Below are positions 1 to 10,975 of a stretch of DNA of 64,000 nt, one piece after another; the stretch's first letter is position 1, and each line of letters starts with the position of its first letter. Source of the DNA: Symsagittifera roscoffensis (taxonomy: Eukaryota; Xenacoelomorpha; Acoela; Convolutidae); NCBI RefSeq assembly GCF_963678635.1, contig NW_026970972.1, forward strand, positions 126,001-190,000, in the 5' to 3' direction. The notes beneath the pieces were generated by a model, which was not told where the DNA came from, did no database searches, and worked only from the letters and a program-made list of their open reading frames with translations. The translations under genes and the position numbers were made by a program.

Positions 1-270
1 TGTTGAAGGACTGCATTAAACTGACTTTGTAGCTACTTGGATGCCATAGAACTTTGAATTAACACCGGTATAATTTGATATTTTAGAATATGAGTAGCTA
101 GAAAGAGGAAAGGGTCAATCCATCTCCAATGGATTTAATATAGAACTGTCACACAAAAACATAATAAAATAGGGTGTTCGAGCCGTGTTTTTAATAGCAA
201 TCATGTAGTCTGAGGATCTGAGACTCAACTATGTGGTTGTGTTCGCATGTAAACGAAGGCTGATCAAAAG
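1..270 (+). repeat. Element A 5' LTR, internal part
   Basis: This matches the LTR copy from 22515 onward almost base for base and, in reverse, 22924-23170. The match stops after GATCAAAAG at 270. The last roughly 178 bases of the LTR, including its TGTTACA-type end, and any primer binding site directly after it are missing, so the 5' LTR/leader junction of this copy is deleted. Confidence 0.85.
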
Positions 271-1669
271 TAATAAGCCCGCTTGTCCCGAGGTCCCAGG
301 ACCAAAAACAATTAGAGAGAAAGCGTAAAACCAAACAAAAGTAGTGTATAACCAAGAAAAAGCCAAAAATAAGTTTAATTGAAAATAAAAAAGTACAAAA
401 AAACAGTAAAAATCCAAAAAAGACCAAAAACAGTAAAAAAAAAACATAAAGTGACAGTTTATATGTTATTTCCGGACGAGATGGGATCTGACCTTCCTAT
501 TTGTTGTTGTTGCAGATTGATTTATATCATTTCTGATAGAAAGATTGTGTGTTTTGGTGAAGGGTTGGATACCTTCCCTCGAGTGTAATTTGAGTGTTTA
601 AGCACGTTAATGGTGATTTTGCCGGTGACCGGAGGGTAGAGTGGCAAGCTGATCGACGTGTTCCACACTCAACAGGGACATCAAGGACAACATCTAGAAC
701 GACTGTTGGGTATCGTTGAAACAATTTTAGTATCGTTCGGGTACTATTTCATTAAAGCTTAAGTGGTGGGGGGCACGATTGGCGCGGTCCGAGTGTACCC
801 TCCATCGAGTACAAATTTCCGAGTTAAGGGTCTTAATTCGGGTATTTTGGTGCAAACGAGGGTATAGTAATATTTATTAACGACTAATAATAGGATATTA
901 TCCTTGTTATATATATTTTATCTCCTACATAGACCCAAGAAACACCCAAATTTCGTCGAAAATTACTGATTTTCGACAAACTATAGAACCCCAATTTTTT
1001 GGATATCCGAGCTTTTCCGAACAGCAAAAAGCTTTTATATAGGGAGTAGCTACGTAGTTCGATCTCCCTGACTAAATAAACCGCGTGAGAAAAGACTCAG
1101 TAGAAGTTAGAAAAAACGAAAACTTTTCGATCAAAATTTTGATAATTTTCCGAACTTTGTCAATCTGTTTTGGGGATCGAGTTTTTGAGTGTTTAGAGTT
1201 CGAACAATAAAAGATTTTGTGTTAGGAGCGTGCTAGCAAAATGTGCTCGGTTACTAGAGAAACTTTTGGGTAACCCTCCGACTAGCTCCGTGGATAGAGC
1301 TAACGACTTAAATATTGGAAAAGGAAGGAACCGGAGGGTCCAAAATTGATAGTTATTGGCCAAATTTTTTTCTTCAAACGATTTTTCGTCCGGTTTTTTG
1401 CTTTATTCCAGTGCCGTACAGGGCCACTACGCTCGTTTCAATTATTTTTAGGCACTTTCAATAGAAATTGTGGAAAAAGTTTCTCAGAACCTATGTAGGT
1501 GGTGAAAAAAGGCCATTCGGACAAACACGTTTTTGGCGATTTCTCAAAGACTAGCCTACCAATTGGGATAGTTTTGGTACCATAAGTCGGCATTTATGAC
1601 CATTTTTCAGGATCGCAACCGTTTTTGGGTTGATAATCTCGGGAGAGAAATTTTTTTTAGAAATTGTTG

Positions 1670-2285
1670 GTTCGGAGGGTCCACCTCTTAACAACCCTCC
1701 TCGTTAGAAACTTGAGGAAACCCTCCGAGCGGCATAAATTTTTATAAAATCACTTTTCATCCTGCTGGAAAAGTTGATCGTGTCAGCCAACCTAGTGTTA
1801 AGTCAAGTCAGGTAGACCGATTTCGGAGACTTTACTGCGGTAAAATAACCCGTTTTCTCGATTTTTTTGGAACCCTCCGGAGCAACCCTCCGGAGTGATT
1901 TAAACTCTTTAGCAACCCTCCTTAGTAGAAATTTTCCACGGGACCCTCCAAAGAAGTCAAAACAACCCCCCTTAGAGCTTTCAGCTTGTTTTGACGCTTT
2001 TTGAAGCTAGTGGAAGACCCTTCTAAGTGAGATTTAAAAATTTGAAATTTTTGGAAGAACCCTCCGAGGTAACCCTCCGGATCATTTTAAGCCTCCTTTT
2101 GACCCTCCTTAGTGAGTGAAGGGGAACCCTCCGAAGTCACTTGGGTGGCTAAGGTACCCTTCGAAGTAACCCTCCGAAGTAGGTTAAGTGTCTTAACAAC
2201 CCTCCGAAGTAACCCTCCGGAGTGACTTAAACCTCTTAACAACCCTCCTTGTTAGAAACTTGAGGAAACCTTCTGTGGCAATTTG
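1670..2285 (+). repeat. ACCCTCC-rich degenerate tandem repeat in leader
   Basis: Units such as AACCCTCCGGAGT and AACCCTCCTTAGT recur at irregular spacing with AT-rich linkers, densest at 1870-2280. Isolated copies begin near 1270. The pattern is a decayed minisatellite. It is not related in sequence to the minisatellite in the leader of element B. Confidence 0.75.
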
Positions 2286-2451
2286 GGAAACGGAAAGTAT
2301 TCATTTAATTAAGATCGTATTAGGATATCAGGCGTGCTTATTAGGATTATAGGAGCCCATTTTGACCCAGAAATTCGTGATCAACTTTGGATTCTAGATC
2401 GGGTGTATCAGAAGTACCCGAACAAATTTTTTTTATTGTGATTTTGGTTGT

Positions 2452-2810
2452 GTGGTTGCCTTGAGCTACTTAATAGGAAAGTTCGGGCAATCCGGGAACA
2501 AATAAAAGAAGACCTCGGTGAGTGTATTAGGCAAATACACACTCACCTGAGAAGAGAAGTTGTTCCCTGCTCTCGTGCACTTGGAGCGTTCCGGGTGTGG
2601 GGGAGCTTTTTCATAGACTTTAGAAATTTTCGATGAGATGTTGCCTTGAGCTACCTAGTAGGACAGCTCGGGCAATCGCAGCACACCTAAAAGAAGACCT
2701 CAGTGGGTGTATTAGGCAAATACACACTACTTGAGAAGACTGTGTCCTGGGCTTCGTTCTTTCGGATCGTTCCGATTGAAGGAAGTCTTTTTCTTTAAGA
2801 CTAAGTTTTA
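2452..2810 (+). repeat. Tandem duplication of a hairpin-bearing leader module
   Basis: Two copies (about 2452-2640 and 2641-2810) start with GTTGCCTTGAGCTAC and share the order of blocks. Each holds the hairpin GTGTATT-AGGCA-AATACAC (2522-2540 and 2707-2725). In the first copy it is extended by GGTGA/TCACC with a two-base bulge (2517-2547). The flanks have diverged more than the hairpin. A structured RNA role, for example packaging or translation, is inference only. Confidence 0.7.
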
Positions 2811-3218
2811 TTAATCTGTTTCTAAATCATCACTGCTTTTTATCAAAGATTGATTGATTTTAACAAAGCAGTGACTTGATAAGAGTGTGGCTGTAAATTG
2901 ATACTGACGAAAGGTCGCCGTCACCTATAGGACTTTCTTATCTGGTTATCAATTGTGTTTTGCGTATTGATTATATCTTGTGAAAGTTTTGTGATACTGT
3001 TATACTATACTACGGGGTTGAGTTAGCAATATATCAATACTGAGTAGGCCATGTGTGTAACTTTAGCTGAGTCACTAATATTGTCATTGAGAAAGCTAAG
3101 AGACATTTTTGATATTCACGAGATCGAGTAGGTAGTGTTAAGCAAATTAACCTGAACTTATTTGCGGTACGTGTATATCGCCTTTAGATTGTACAGATTT
3201 TGTTATTTATTATAAAAA

Positions 3219-4091
3219 ATGCAGCGCAGAGACTCGTTAGGATCGACTACGAAGATTCTCAGGCTAAGCAAGGGAAGCACGCGAAAAGTCAAAACTAGGC
3301 GTAGCCAATCCTCGTTTAGCAGCGCTTCCGACGTGTTTGCTGAAAACGAATCGACTAAAGATCAACCTGATCTTTCAGTGAGCGAAATGAAACTAAGGAG
3401 CGAGAAAAACCTCTATGGTGATCAGGGGCGGAGCGCCGAGGCCGGGCCCGCGAGCGGAACGCTTGTGGACCCCTTTGACGAAGGGGAACGAACGCTCATT
3501 CGACACGACTTTGAGCCAGACGAGGACCTCGAACGGGAGGAAGTCGAGAGGACAGAAGAGACATCCGAGCGTTCCGAGGTCGGGCCTCGGGAGGAAGTGT
3601 TGTACAGGGGAATGTCCAAATCGGAGACTAATAGTTATAGGTGGAGGAAAGAACCTTCACATCCGACAAGTACACACTCTTCTCTGGCCAAGCAGAGCAA
3701 CAACGCGATGATGTCGAGTATGAGTCCGAGTGAAGAACAAACGGTTTCGAAGGCCAAGAAGAGTTGGAAGTCTTTGTACGATGAGCGCATGGCGTCACTA
3801 CAAGCCGATGGTCTATCCTCTAGTTATCACCAACCGGAGACAACCCATCCGGATGTGAACTTCACACCGTGCCCAAGTAACGACATGAGCAGGAAGGCGT
3901 GGTCCGCGTCGCCGACCAGGCCCATGTCGGATGGGATAACGATGGGAGCGTCCTCAACGTTCGACAGGATGATGATGTCGATGGGCAAGCAAAAGGGCGG
4001 CGCGTCATCAAGTACCAGGCTGCAACCGCAGTTGACCTCATCTTCTCTGGGGCTAGCCACGCCATTTGGGGGCAGCTGGCGATATAAGTGA
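3219..4091 (+). CDS. ORF1 of element A, basic N-terminal protein of unknown function
   Basis: This is 290 codons from ATG. The N terminus is Arg/Lys/Ser-rich (MQRRD start, basic for about 30 residues) and is followed by acidic and Ser/Thr-rich low-complexity sequence without a domain I recognise. Element B has a counterpart at 48480-49067 that also starts M-x-R-R and is basic, then acidic. In both elements ORF1 ends immediately before the start of the Gag frame: TGA then ATG two bases later here, and overlapping TGATG in B. ORF1 may therefore be a separate leader protein coupled to Gag translation, or an N-terminal Gag extension joined by frameshifting. It is intact here, whereas downstream genes are broken. 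Confidence 0.6.
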   Translation: MQRRDSLGSTTKILRLSKGSTRKVKTRRSQSSFSSASDVFAENESTKDQPDLSVSEMKLRSEKNLYGDQGRSAEAGPASGTLVDPFDEGERTLIRHDFEPDEDLEREEVERTEETSERSEVGPREEVLYRGMSKSETNSYRWRKEPSHPTSTHSSLAKQSNNAMMSSMSPSEEQTVSKAKKSWKSLYDERMASLQADGLSSSYHQPETTHPDVNFTPCPSNDMSRKAWSASPTRPMSDGITMGASSTFDRMMMSMGKQKGGASSSTRLQPQLTSSSLGLATPFGGSWRYK

Positions 4092-4092
4092 C

Positions 4093-5115
4093 ATGTTCGC
4101 TGGTGTACTGAATGGTCTGTATGAACTGAGACGGGACATGACTAAGAGAATAGATCAAGTGGACGAGAGAGCTCACCAGGGTCGAGAGAATTTCAGAGAT
4201 GAACTAACGCACGTGAAGTCGCAGGCGAGGGTTGATCAGGCTCAATTGATTCGCAACACCGATCAATGCCTGGTAAAGAGCCTGGCACAGGCAAACAAGG
4301 AGTCAGAAGAAAGAGAGGCTAGGATGACAAGAGAGATCGAGCGATTGTTGAACGATCATGATAATACATACGCCCATACGATGACTAGCCTGGAAAAAAG
4401 GTTAGATGCCAAATCTGACTTAATGATGCGGAAACTTGACGCGATTTTGAATGAGAGCAGTTGGGAGGAGCGTTCCAACCCAAGGGAGCGCTCACGCCAT
4501 GCGAATAACGGAGATGGTACGGGCAGCTATGCCAGGGCCCAGCAAAGTTCGAGGACGAACTACGAACCTAGGAATAGGGAGCGGCCAAGGGCAGCCCCGT
4601 CGAGAACTGGCTGGACGAATCCGGTCCCGCCGGAGGCAGATGCTACTCCGGAGACAAGGTTGCCAACTGTGCCACAAGTCAGTTCAGTGCCAGATCTGAC
4701 CACAGTCTCACAGGACACGGCGTTGTATGCCTCGATGTTTGAGCCTCTGAATAGATCTCTCGAGACAATCATCACTAAGCTCTCGAAGTCAACCGAGAGA
4801 GGGGAGAGGTCAAGAAGGACACTGAAGAAACCGAAGTCGTACAAAGACGAGTCAGACGGCTGCATTGACACTTGGATGGAAGTGATGAAGTTGCACTTTG
4901 AGGAAGAGAGTCTCTCCAAGAAACAAGAGTGCAGCGCGCTAACAAGCAACCTGGAAGGTACTGCACTAAATTGTGTAATGGCGAAAAGAACCAATGAGAG
5001 AGACAGCGCTCGCAAGATATTCGACATCCTGTTGAGTCGTTTCGGCTCTGGAGTACAAGGGCACCAGGTTATGGTGAAATTCGAGAAGAGGCGTCAAAGG
5101 ACGATGAGTCCATAG
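4093..5115 (+). pseudogene. gag: Gag, matrix/capsid part (element A)
   Basis: The frame opens at ATG 4093, seven bases downstream of the start of the ORF1 stop region. The first 120 residues are charged and helical in character (coiled-coil-like), followed by a Pro/Arg/Ser linker. From about residue 245 a capsid-like block appears (SDGCIDTWMEVM, NLEGTALNCV, FGSGVQGHQVM) that aligns with the uninterrupted Gag of element B (47134-48483). A frameshift near 5105 ends this frame; the protein continues in another frame at 5124. Gag would form the particle that packages the element RNA. Confidence 0.8.
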
Positions 5116-5123
5116 ACAAATTT

Positions 5124-6836
5124 TTGGACGACCTTGAATTGCTTAGGAGGAGAAGCAACCCCGGTGAGAGAATATCTGATCGAAACTTGGCGATTGCTTC
5201 GAAGTTCATGGACGGAGTAAAGAGTGAGGAGTTGAAAACGATGTTGGCCACGCACTTCACCCTGTCACTTGACCAGGTACCCACGCCCGATGATTTACGT
5301 ATGAAGTCACGTGAGTATTTACTCATAAAACCGAGGGCGCAAAACCGTTACAGCAATTATGGTAACTACAGCTGGACAAACACTGGTGCGAACTCCAGTT
5401 GGTACAAACCTCGCGATGACATGGATAAGAAGAGGTCGTGTGCGAATTGTGGTTCGATGGACCATCACGTTTCCGCGTGTTCTGCATACAAACAGAACAT
5501 GAAGGCCATAGGCTACTTTCTCGACGAAGTCGACGTTACAGACAAGGATCACGAAGAGTACGTTAGAGGGCTCATCATGAAACATGGTCCGAGGTGCTTC
5601 TTCTGTAATTTGGAAGGACATTTCAAGTCAGATTGCACTCAGTTTTGGGATGCAGTGGCGGACGTGAAACATCGCCGCCACGAAGAGGCGCTTTCGGGTG
5701 TCAAGGCCAGTCAAGCACGTCTAATGAACGAGGCCGAGTCTCGGAGAAAGGAGACAACACCGAGCACCTTTACGACTAAGAAGGTGAAGACATTGCCTGA
5801 CGAGGTGGTAGCCTCGAACCTGGAGGCAGAGTCGGCTAGCCCACTCAAGGTGGATTGCGGTCTGGCGGCAAGGACAGCGTTGCAAAATGTCAAACAGGAG
5901 CTGACCACAAAAGAAGTGAAGCAATGGGTGAGGTCGGAACTGGAGAGCACGGAACTTCGGGTAAATTTTAATATTCTGGGTAAAACGACGGAAAAAGAAC
6001 ACAAGGAGGAACCCAGCTTGCAGGGACTAAAACTGAACGTTATATCTGGCAGAACTTTCGGCATGACGAAGGAAGGGACAAAGATAATGTCCATCATCTC
6101 AGTCGCAGGACACCAGGTGGTCAAGAACTTGAGAGAGCCATCCGAGATTACATTAGTCCACCTGCACCTGGACTTTTATGCAGACTACCTGAGGGAGAAA
6201 GATCCCAAACTGGACTCCAGGGCAGTTCGAGAGCTTCTCACGACAGGAGGTCCGAGGCTGATGAGAGTGGATGGACATTACATCGAAGTCCATGGCCCAT
6301 ACCCGATTCTAATGAATGTGGATGGCATCAATATCTACACAAAAGCTAACGTAACTGATGCGAGTGATCAGAATGCCCGGACATACATTGGTCAAGAGGA
6401 GCTGAAGGTTAGACGAATCGGACACAATGCCATGCTCGAACAGGATGCGGTGCACTTAGGTTGCGAGGCCGATCTGGCCGCACACGTGCTGGACGTGCAA
6501 GGCAGACAAATTTTAGTAAAGGGACTGCTAGACACGGGTGCAGTGGTCACTGTCATGCCAGTGAAAACCTGGACCGACATGGGTTTCGAGAGATCGGATC
6601 TCATACCGACAAACATCAGGTTGGCAGCTGCCAATCAGGGAGCGATCTATGTGACTGGACGAACCCCGATCGTTTCACTGCAGCTTGGAGGAAGACATCT
6701 TTGGGTGAGTTTCCTAGTAGTGGAGAATTTGGACGAATCCGATCATTTCATCCTAGGGAGGGACTTCGTACGCAACTTTGACGTCACGATCAATCTCAAT
6801 GACGGGTTGATTAGGATCAAGGATCCTGAGAGATAG
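5124..6836 (+). pseudogene. gag-pol: Nucleocapsid and aspartic protease (element A)
   Basis: This continues Gag after the frameshift. Two CCHC zinc knuckles are present: CANCGSMDHHVSAC (5439-5480) and CFFCNLEGHFKSDC (5595-5636). The roughly 270-residue stretch that follows is shared with element B but has no named domain. A retropepsin-type protease follows with GLLDTGAVVTVMP (DTG at 6531-6539) and the second motif HFILGRDF near 6750. The frame ends at a TAG (6834-6836) inside the protease-RT connector; homologous coding sequence resumes directly after it, so the stop is a nonsense change, not the natural end. Confidence 0.85.
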
Positions 6837-7615
6837 TATGAAAACAAACCTCTTAATAAGATCTTAATTAACCAGGCCAAGGTGCCGATTTTTTTGGATC
6901 GAAAAGTTAGATTGAAACCAAACCAAGCCGTAATAGGGACGTTTAGGATGAGGAACTTGAATGAACTCAGCAATGACAGACAGGTGTGTCTGGTACCAAA
7001 TCCAAACAGTAAAAATTCGGCTATTTTAGGAAGAAGCTTCTCGCTCACTGAGAGCGGACTGTGTGTGAGTGTGTTGTTGAACACAGAAGCAACAACAGTG
7101 ACAATACAGAGGGGAAAGAAACTTGGCTATGCTTTGCCTCTGAACACAGACATTCAGAAAATGGAGAAATTTCATGTAACTAAATGTCCTTGGCATGCTA
7201 ACCAAGAATGTATATTGAAGAGAGTAATTGAATTGAAATCTTCCAGGAAATTTTCAATGAAATCGGAGACAGATGATGGGTTGTCTAGTTGTTCAAACTT
7301 TCCAGAGAGACCGACAGAGACAGAATTAGCAGCAAATAAACCGGTCCTACCCGAAATAGAGCATCTGAGAGGTAAAATATCAGACAAGGAACTAGATTTG
7401 CTTAGAGCGGTGTTAAGTCGAAATGCGGACTTTTTTTCGAAACATTAGGTTGACCCAGGTTGCTGTAATTTTGTAGAACATGAGATTGAGATAGAAGAGG
7501 GCTCGGTACCTCATAGGGAAGGAGCGAGAAGAATGACTCCGCATAAATCGGAGGCATGCAGAAAAGAAATCGAGGTGTTAATGGAGTACGATAAGATCGA
7601 GCCGTCGAAATCCCC
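6837..7615 (+). pseudogene. pol: Protease-RT connector (element A)
   Basis: An open stretch at 6882-7448 aligns with 45316-45800 of element B on the other strand (VCLVPNPNS, LGRSFS, RGKKLGYALP, SSCSNFPERP, EIEHLRGK). It leads into the RT N terminus (MTPHKSEACRKEIE near 7530). A TAG at 7446-7448 and a frameshift near 7650 interrupt it. The region is known in Gypsy elements as a variable spacer between protease and RT; no catalytic motif is expected. Confidence 0.75.
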
Positions 7616-8741
7616 GTGGGCTTGCGGCGTGGTAATGGCGAAAAAGAAAGGGGGCAACTCAGGTTTTGCTGTGATTTCCGCTACTTGAACGCACTGACGA
7701 TAAAAGACGCATACACGATTCCCCGCATTGATGAGAGCCTTTCCAAGCTGGGGGACGCAAAGTTCTTCACGACGTTGGATTTGGGCTCCGCGTTCTGGCA
7801 AGTGCCAATCAGAAAGCAAGATCGGGAGAAAACAGGCTTCGCGTGCGAACTGGGGCTGTTCCAGTGGAAGAGGATGCCATTCGGATTGTGCAACGCGACG
7901 GCCACATTCCAGCGACTCATGGCCCAGGCACTCACGAGCGTGACTAAGAAATACGGGAATCTCATCATGTGTTATGTAAATGATGTCTTGATCGCAACGC
8001 CAACCCTTGAGGATCACATAGAGAGGTTGGATGAGGTGTTTACTTGATTGAAGCAGGCGGGCCTGAAATGTAAACCCTCAAAGTGTGAAATCCTCAGAGA
8101 CTCCATAAAGTATCTGGGCCGTGTGGTGGATAAGCATGGAGTGAGACCAGATCCTGAAGCGGTCGAGGCGGTCCTGACCTGGAAGGCACCCAAAACAGAT
8201 ACACAACTGATGAGTTTTTTGGGATTTGCTAATTATTATCGAGATTTCATCAAGGGGTACGCTGACAAAATATACCCCATGCAGCGGTTGATGAGAAACA
8301 AGGGCAAAAAGTTCACTTGGACTGATGAGGCACAAGTTTCATTTGAGAACATCAAACGTGAACTTTGCGAGGCACCGGTCCTCGGCATACCAACAGAGAA
8401 GGGGATGTTCGTGCTGGACACGGATACATCGGTGGTTGCAATATCGGGCATACTTCACCAGGAGCAGGAGTGGAACGGGATAACGGTTCTCCCTCCGATA
8501 GCCTACGGGAGTAAAGTCCTGAGTGATACTGAGATGAAGTATGGCGCACCAAAAGCGGAGTTGTTCGCGGTGATCACTTTTGTGGAAAAATACAGGGCCT
8601 ACTTGGGGAGTGCTCCCTTCAAGTTACGTGTGGATAATCGTGCCCTTGCCTGGCTGAAAACCTATTCGATGGACCAAAGTTATATTGGTCGTTGGATCGT
8701 GCGCCTAGATTGATACCATATGATCATAGAGCACCGTACCC
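7616..8741 (+). pseudogene. pol: Reverse transcriptase and RNase H (element A)
   Basis: RT motifs include RYLNALTIKDAYTIPRID, FTTLDLGSAFWQVP (first catalytic Asp), FQWKRMPFGLCNATATFQRL and the position of the YVDD box, which here reads YVND (7973-7984), so one of the two metal-binding aspartates is lost. A TGA at 8045-8047 splits the thumb region. RNase H shows VLDTDTSVV, the KAELFAV glutamate and RVDNRALAWL. A second TGA (8711-8713) cuts the RNase H tail, which continues at 8714 with YHMIIEHRTRDKHQNADSLSK. The enzyme would copy element RNA into DNA; this copy is dead. Confidence 0.92.
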
Positions 8742-10376
8742 GTGACAAGCACCAGAACGCAGATAGCCTCAGTAAGAAGACAAAATTTCAACGAGCTCCT
8801 CGAAGAGAAGCAGGCTAACCAATCGGAAATCAAAGAAGGGTTTTCATTTCTGGACAAGGAAACCTACGACAAACTGCCACTTAATAGGTGGTTAGACAAG
8901 TCAGGGCATCCTATACCCGGACACCCTGACCTTCCAGTGGACACGGCCGCGGAGATAAAGGTTCCAGCCAGGGGCGAGCCCGTTCCGCTGGATCTATTAT
9001 TCCGATCCAATTTTGTACAGCAAGAACTTACCAGGCTGGGTATAAACAGCATAGCTCTGTTGAACAGGACGGTGAACGTGGCGCCGGACGTCATGGTGAA
9101 GCTCCGTGACTTGTTGGACAGGGAAGTGGATAGGCATGATCGTGAGTGGATGGAGACCATGCAGCGGTTGACTGTCACTGAGAGAACAGAGAAGATGCCA
9201 GTGTCCATTCGCAGCCGAGGTGTTGAACGGGATTGCAGGTCCATAGTCAACCAGCTGGTGAGCTCAATGCCGAAGGAGGTCTTGTTGAGAACTTCGTTAA
9301 CTGAACATGGGACACTGATTCAGGCCCAAGCCGCTGAAGAAGTCAGGGTCAAGTCGAGATCTAGCTTCACGAGGAAAGTGCATTTTACGGATGCAAGAGA
9401 GGAATACGAGCCGAGCTCAGATTGTTCGGCCGGGGAAGAGACAATGTCCGGGGAGTCTGATACCTTCAAGCCCGTCAAGGACGACTTGTCCGAGGAGTCT
9501 GACACATTTGAGCCCAGACAGGACGACTTGTCCAGGGAGAGGCTGTTTAGACAACTGAGGGATAGATTGTTGTCCGGGGAGTCGAGAAACATCGCAGACA
9601 ACTTGGAATATGATGTTGGAGAATCAGTCGGCTCAAGTGAGAGCTCGAGGCCCCAGTCCTGGGATAACACATCTGAAACAACTTCCAATTCCGATATATC
9701 GGAGATCGCGATCCACTCCTTGTTGGTAGACTGGAAGCAGCGCGGGCTGGACCGAGAAATGCATCAGGATCCAGACAGGGACAGATACACCTCAGATGAA
9801 GAGGGCACTGTGGTAGAAAATGCCGCGGATGAGCTCGAGCTGATAGCAGTTTCGAAACGCCCCACCAGATTACTACCACACGGTACAGTCGTCCGTACTA
9901 ATCTGGAGCCATCCGTTCAGGAAGCAACACCCTTGAAGAAGATATGGTGTGTTAAGTTGATGGACGATGCTCATGCTCCGGAAATAATGAGTGGGCAAAT
10001 GAACGTGGTAAAGACGTATTTGAAAGCCAGGTACAGGCTGTCGGATCTCCTAAGGGTTCAACGAAATGATAGAATGACAAGCAGTCTGAAGAATTGGATC
10101 AAGAATGGAGCACCTGACAAGGAAGACTTGGAAGAAGACAGCTATAAGATCTTAAAGCAATTCTACCTGAAGAGAAAAGACTTGTTGTACCTAAACAAGG
10201 ATGGGATTGTAGCCTGTAAACGTAAAGAGATAAGATGCTCTATAAAAACAATTCGAGAGTGTTACCACAGTTGTACCAGACCGAGTTGCTCTTTCGTCCA
10301 CCTGATCAGATGGGCCATCAAGGCGTGGACAAAGTATACACCAGGATACAGAAACGATTCGAATGGCCGGGGTTGA
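8742..10376 (+). pseudogene. pol: Long RNase H-integrase connector (element A)
   Basis: About 540 residues lie between RNase H and integrase, longer than in element B (about 480 residues, 42600-43740). They are acidic and Ser-rich. The stretch carries an imperfect internal duplication (SDTFKPVKDDLS and SDTFEPRQDDLS, 9455-9535). The last 150 residues (KARYRLSDLLRVQRND, SYKILKQFYLKRKDLLY) are conserved with B and correspond to the region before the integrase zinc finger. A frameshift near 10230 moves the protein into the next frame. Confidence 0.75.
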
Positions 10377-10957
10377 AGAAGGCTTGTGAGAAAGGGATCG
10401 CCGCATGCCTGTCATGTCAACAGGCGGAGGATCACAGGAAACTAAGGTTCCCCCTACAGTCAATAGAGTCGTCTGGATTCAACGAAGTGGTGCAATTTGA
10501 TCATCAGAAGATCTGCATGACACCAACGGGCTACAATCAAGTGCTGGTAATGATCGACCATTCTACGAAACATGCGGAGGCAGCACCCTGCATAACAGCA
10601 TCGGCGGAAGAATCATGTGATCATTTGATAAATGTGTGGATAGCGAGGCATGGCTACCCCATCACATTCCAATCGGACAATGGCAAAGCATTCGTGGGTG
10701 ATCTCACGAAGGAGTTAATGAAAAGGTCGCAGGTAGCGCAGGCCCACTCGACCACTTATCATCCGCAATCGAACGGCCTAGTCGAGAGGCAAAATCGCAC
10801 ACTGGTATCCATGCTGAGAGTCTATTGCTCACGCGACATGGATGACTGGGACAAGCACTTGCCGCAAGTGATGGGTGATTACAACAGCACGGAGCATTCC
10901 GCCACGGAAATAAGTCCGCACATGATGCTAACGGGTCACGAAAAACGCTTCCGTTGA
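10235..10957 (+). pseudogene. pol: Integrase zinc finger and catalytic core (element A)
   Basis: LLFRPPDQMGHQGVDKV followed by CLSC is the HHCC finger with the first His replaced by Pro (B keeps HDQMGH). The DDE core shows QFDHQKICM (first Asp), FQSDNGKAF (second Asp) and NGLVERQN (Glu), with 35 residues between the second Asp and the Glu, as in Gypsy and retroviral integrases. The frame ends at 10957, and the C-terminal GPY/F-like module seen in B (about 41600-41700) is deleted in A. Confidence 0.9.
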
Positions 10958-10975
10958 CGTTTTTCTACCCTGAAT

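Larger units (their letters stand above)
271..3218 (+). other. Element A 5' leader, noncoding
   Basis: No convincing ORF lies between the LTR and the first ATG of ORF1. An A-rich stretch (about 340-465) ending in GTGACAG resembles the A-rich stretch next to the 5' LTR of element B (minus strand, about 53250-53370), which also ends near GTGAC, so it appears to be a conserved leader element. The rest holds short-period repeats rich in ACCCTCC (about 1670-2285) and a duplicated hairpin module (2452-2810). The final bases before ORF1 (ATTATAAAAAATG) resemble those before ORF1 of B. Confidence 0.7.

Noticed and set aside
8045-8713. Two in-frame TGA codons in RT/RNase H of A as a sign of stop-codon reassignment
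   Set aside because: Aligned residues differ (Cys and Gly), other stops (TAG, TAA) and frameshifts occur in the same copy, and C uses normal stops.
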